Both the position numbers and the translations under genes were made by a program. A model generated the notes under the pieces. That model did no database searches. It was given only the letters and a program-made list of their open reading frames with translations, and was not told the DNA's origin. This document shows positions 11,681 through 11,688 of a stretch of 11,688 bases of DNA, in pieces (within the stretch, counting starts at the first letter, position 1; every line of letters starts with the position of its first letter). Source of the stretch: Nitrososphaeraceae archaeon. Lineage in GTDB: Archaea > Thermoproteota > Nitrososphaeria > Nitrososphaerales > Nitrososphaeraceae. The stretch spans positions 1 to 11,688 of the forward strand of contig JAJNBK010000094.1 in the NCBI GenBank assembly GCA_021155845.1, in the 5' to 3' direction.

Positions 11681-11688
11681 TAGTTCTA

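Noticed and set aside
1..11688. CRISPR array, transposase or rRNA
   Set aside because: No regularly spaced repeats, no transposase or integrase motifs in any frame and no rRNA-like sequence were seen.

Overview
The window looks like a piece of an AT-rich archaeal chromosome, most likely an ammonia-oxidising Nitrososphaeria lineage close to Nitrosocosmicus. This is inferred from gene types and promoter style, not from a marker gene. Most start codons have no Shine-Dalgarno sequence and instead sit about 22-34 nt downstream of an A/T-rich TATA-like box, which is typical of archaeal leaderless or near-leaderless transcripts. Gene content fits: an Lrp/AsnC-type protein with two winged-helix motifs, several SnoaL-like cyclases, DoxX, pirin, an NHL/SMP-30-type secreted protein and many very small membrane or secreted proteins.

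Layout. 1-118: the in-frame tail of a SnoaL-like protein on the minus strand, cut by the window edge. 132-1010: Lrp-like regulator (minus). 1362-1781: SnoaL-like cyclase (plus), with a near-perfect palindrome over its start codon. 2048-2494: DoxX membrane protein (plus). 2887-3288: DUF1428-like protein (minus). 3555-4583: two-domain SnoaL plus SgcJ/DUF4440-like protein (minus), paralogous to the fragment at 1-118. 4826-5190: decayed FMN-binding pyridoxamine-oxidase-like gene containing a perfect 43-bp tandem duplication. 5570-6443: pirin, frameshifted at the third codon. 6591-7057: decayed secreted-protein gene. 7090-8253: a run of very small ORFs, two of them single-span membrane peptides. 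8254-8889: no gene, but tRNA-like and inverted-repeat sequence. 8890-9967: zinc-independent MDR/CurA-like reductase broken by a deletion of about 26 nt. 10318-10572: small hydrophilic protein rich in N-glycosylation sequons. 10839-11680: secreted NHL/SMP-30-like protein whose signal peptide and body lie in different frames.

The intact and broken genes share a theme: small-molecule redox and detoxification (pirin, flavin split-barrel protein, MDR reductase, DoxX, DUF1428, SnoaL-like cyclases). They are transcribed as single genes or divergent pairs, not as one operon. I see no transposase, integrase, CRISPR array, complete tRNA or rRNA.

The most striking feature is how many otherwise well-preserved reading frames are broken near their 5' ends by one or a few bases. 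Some lesions are true mutations (43-bp duplication, 26-nt deletion, nonsense codons). Several others are single-base slips, two in or next to homopolymers, and could be assembly errors. I did not find a convincing new multi-gene system. The best leads are the palindromes at promoters and start codons, the self-restoring tandem duplication, and the small-protein cluster.
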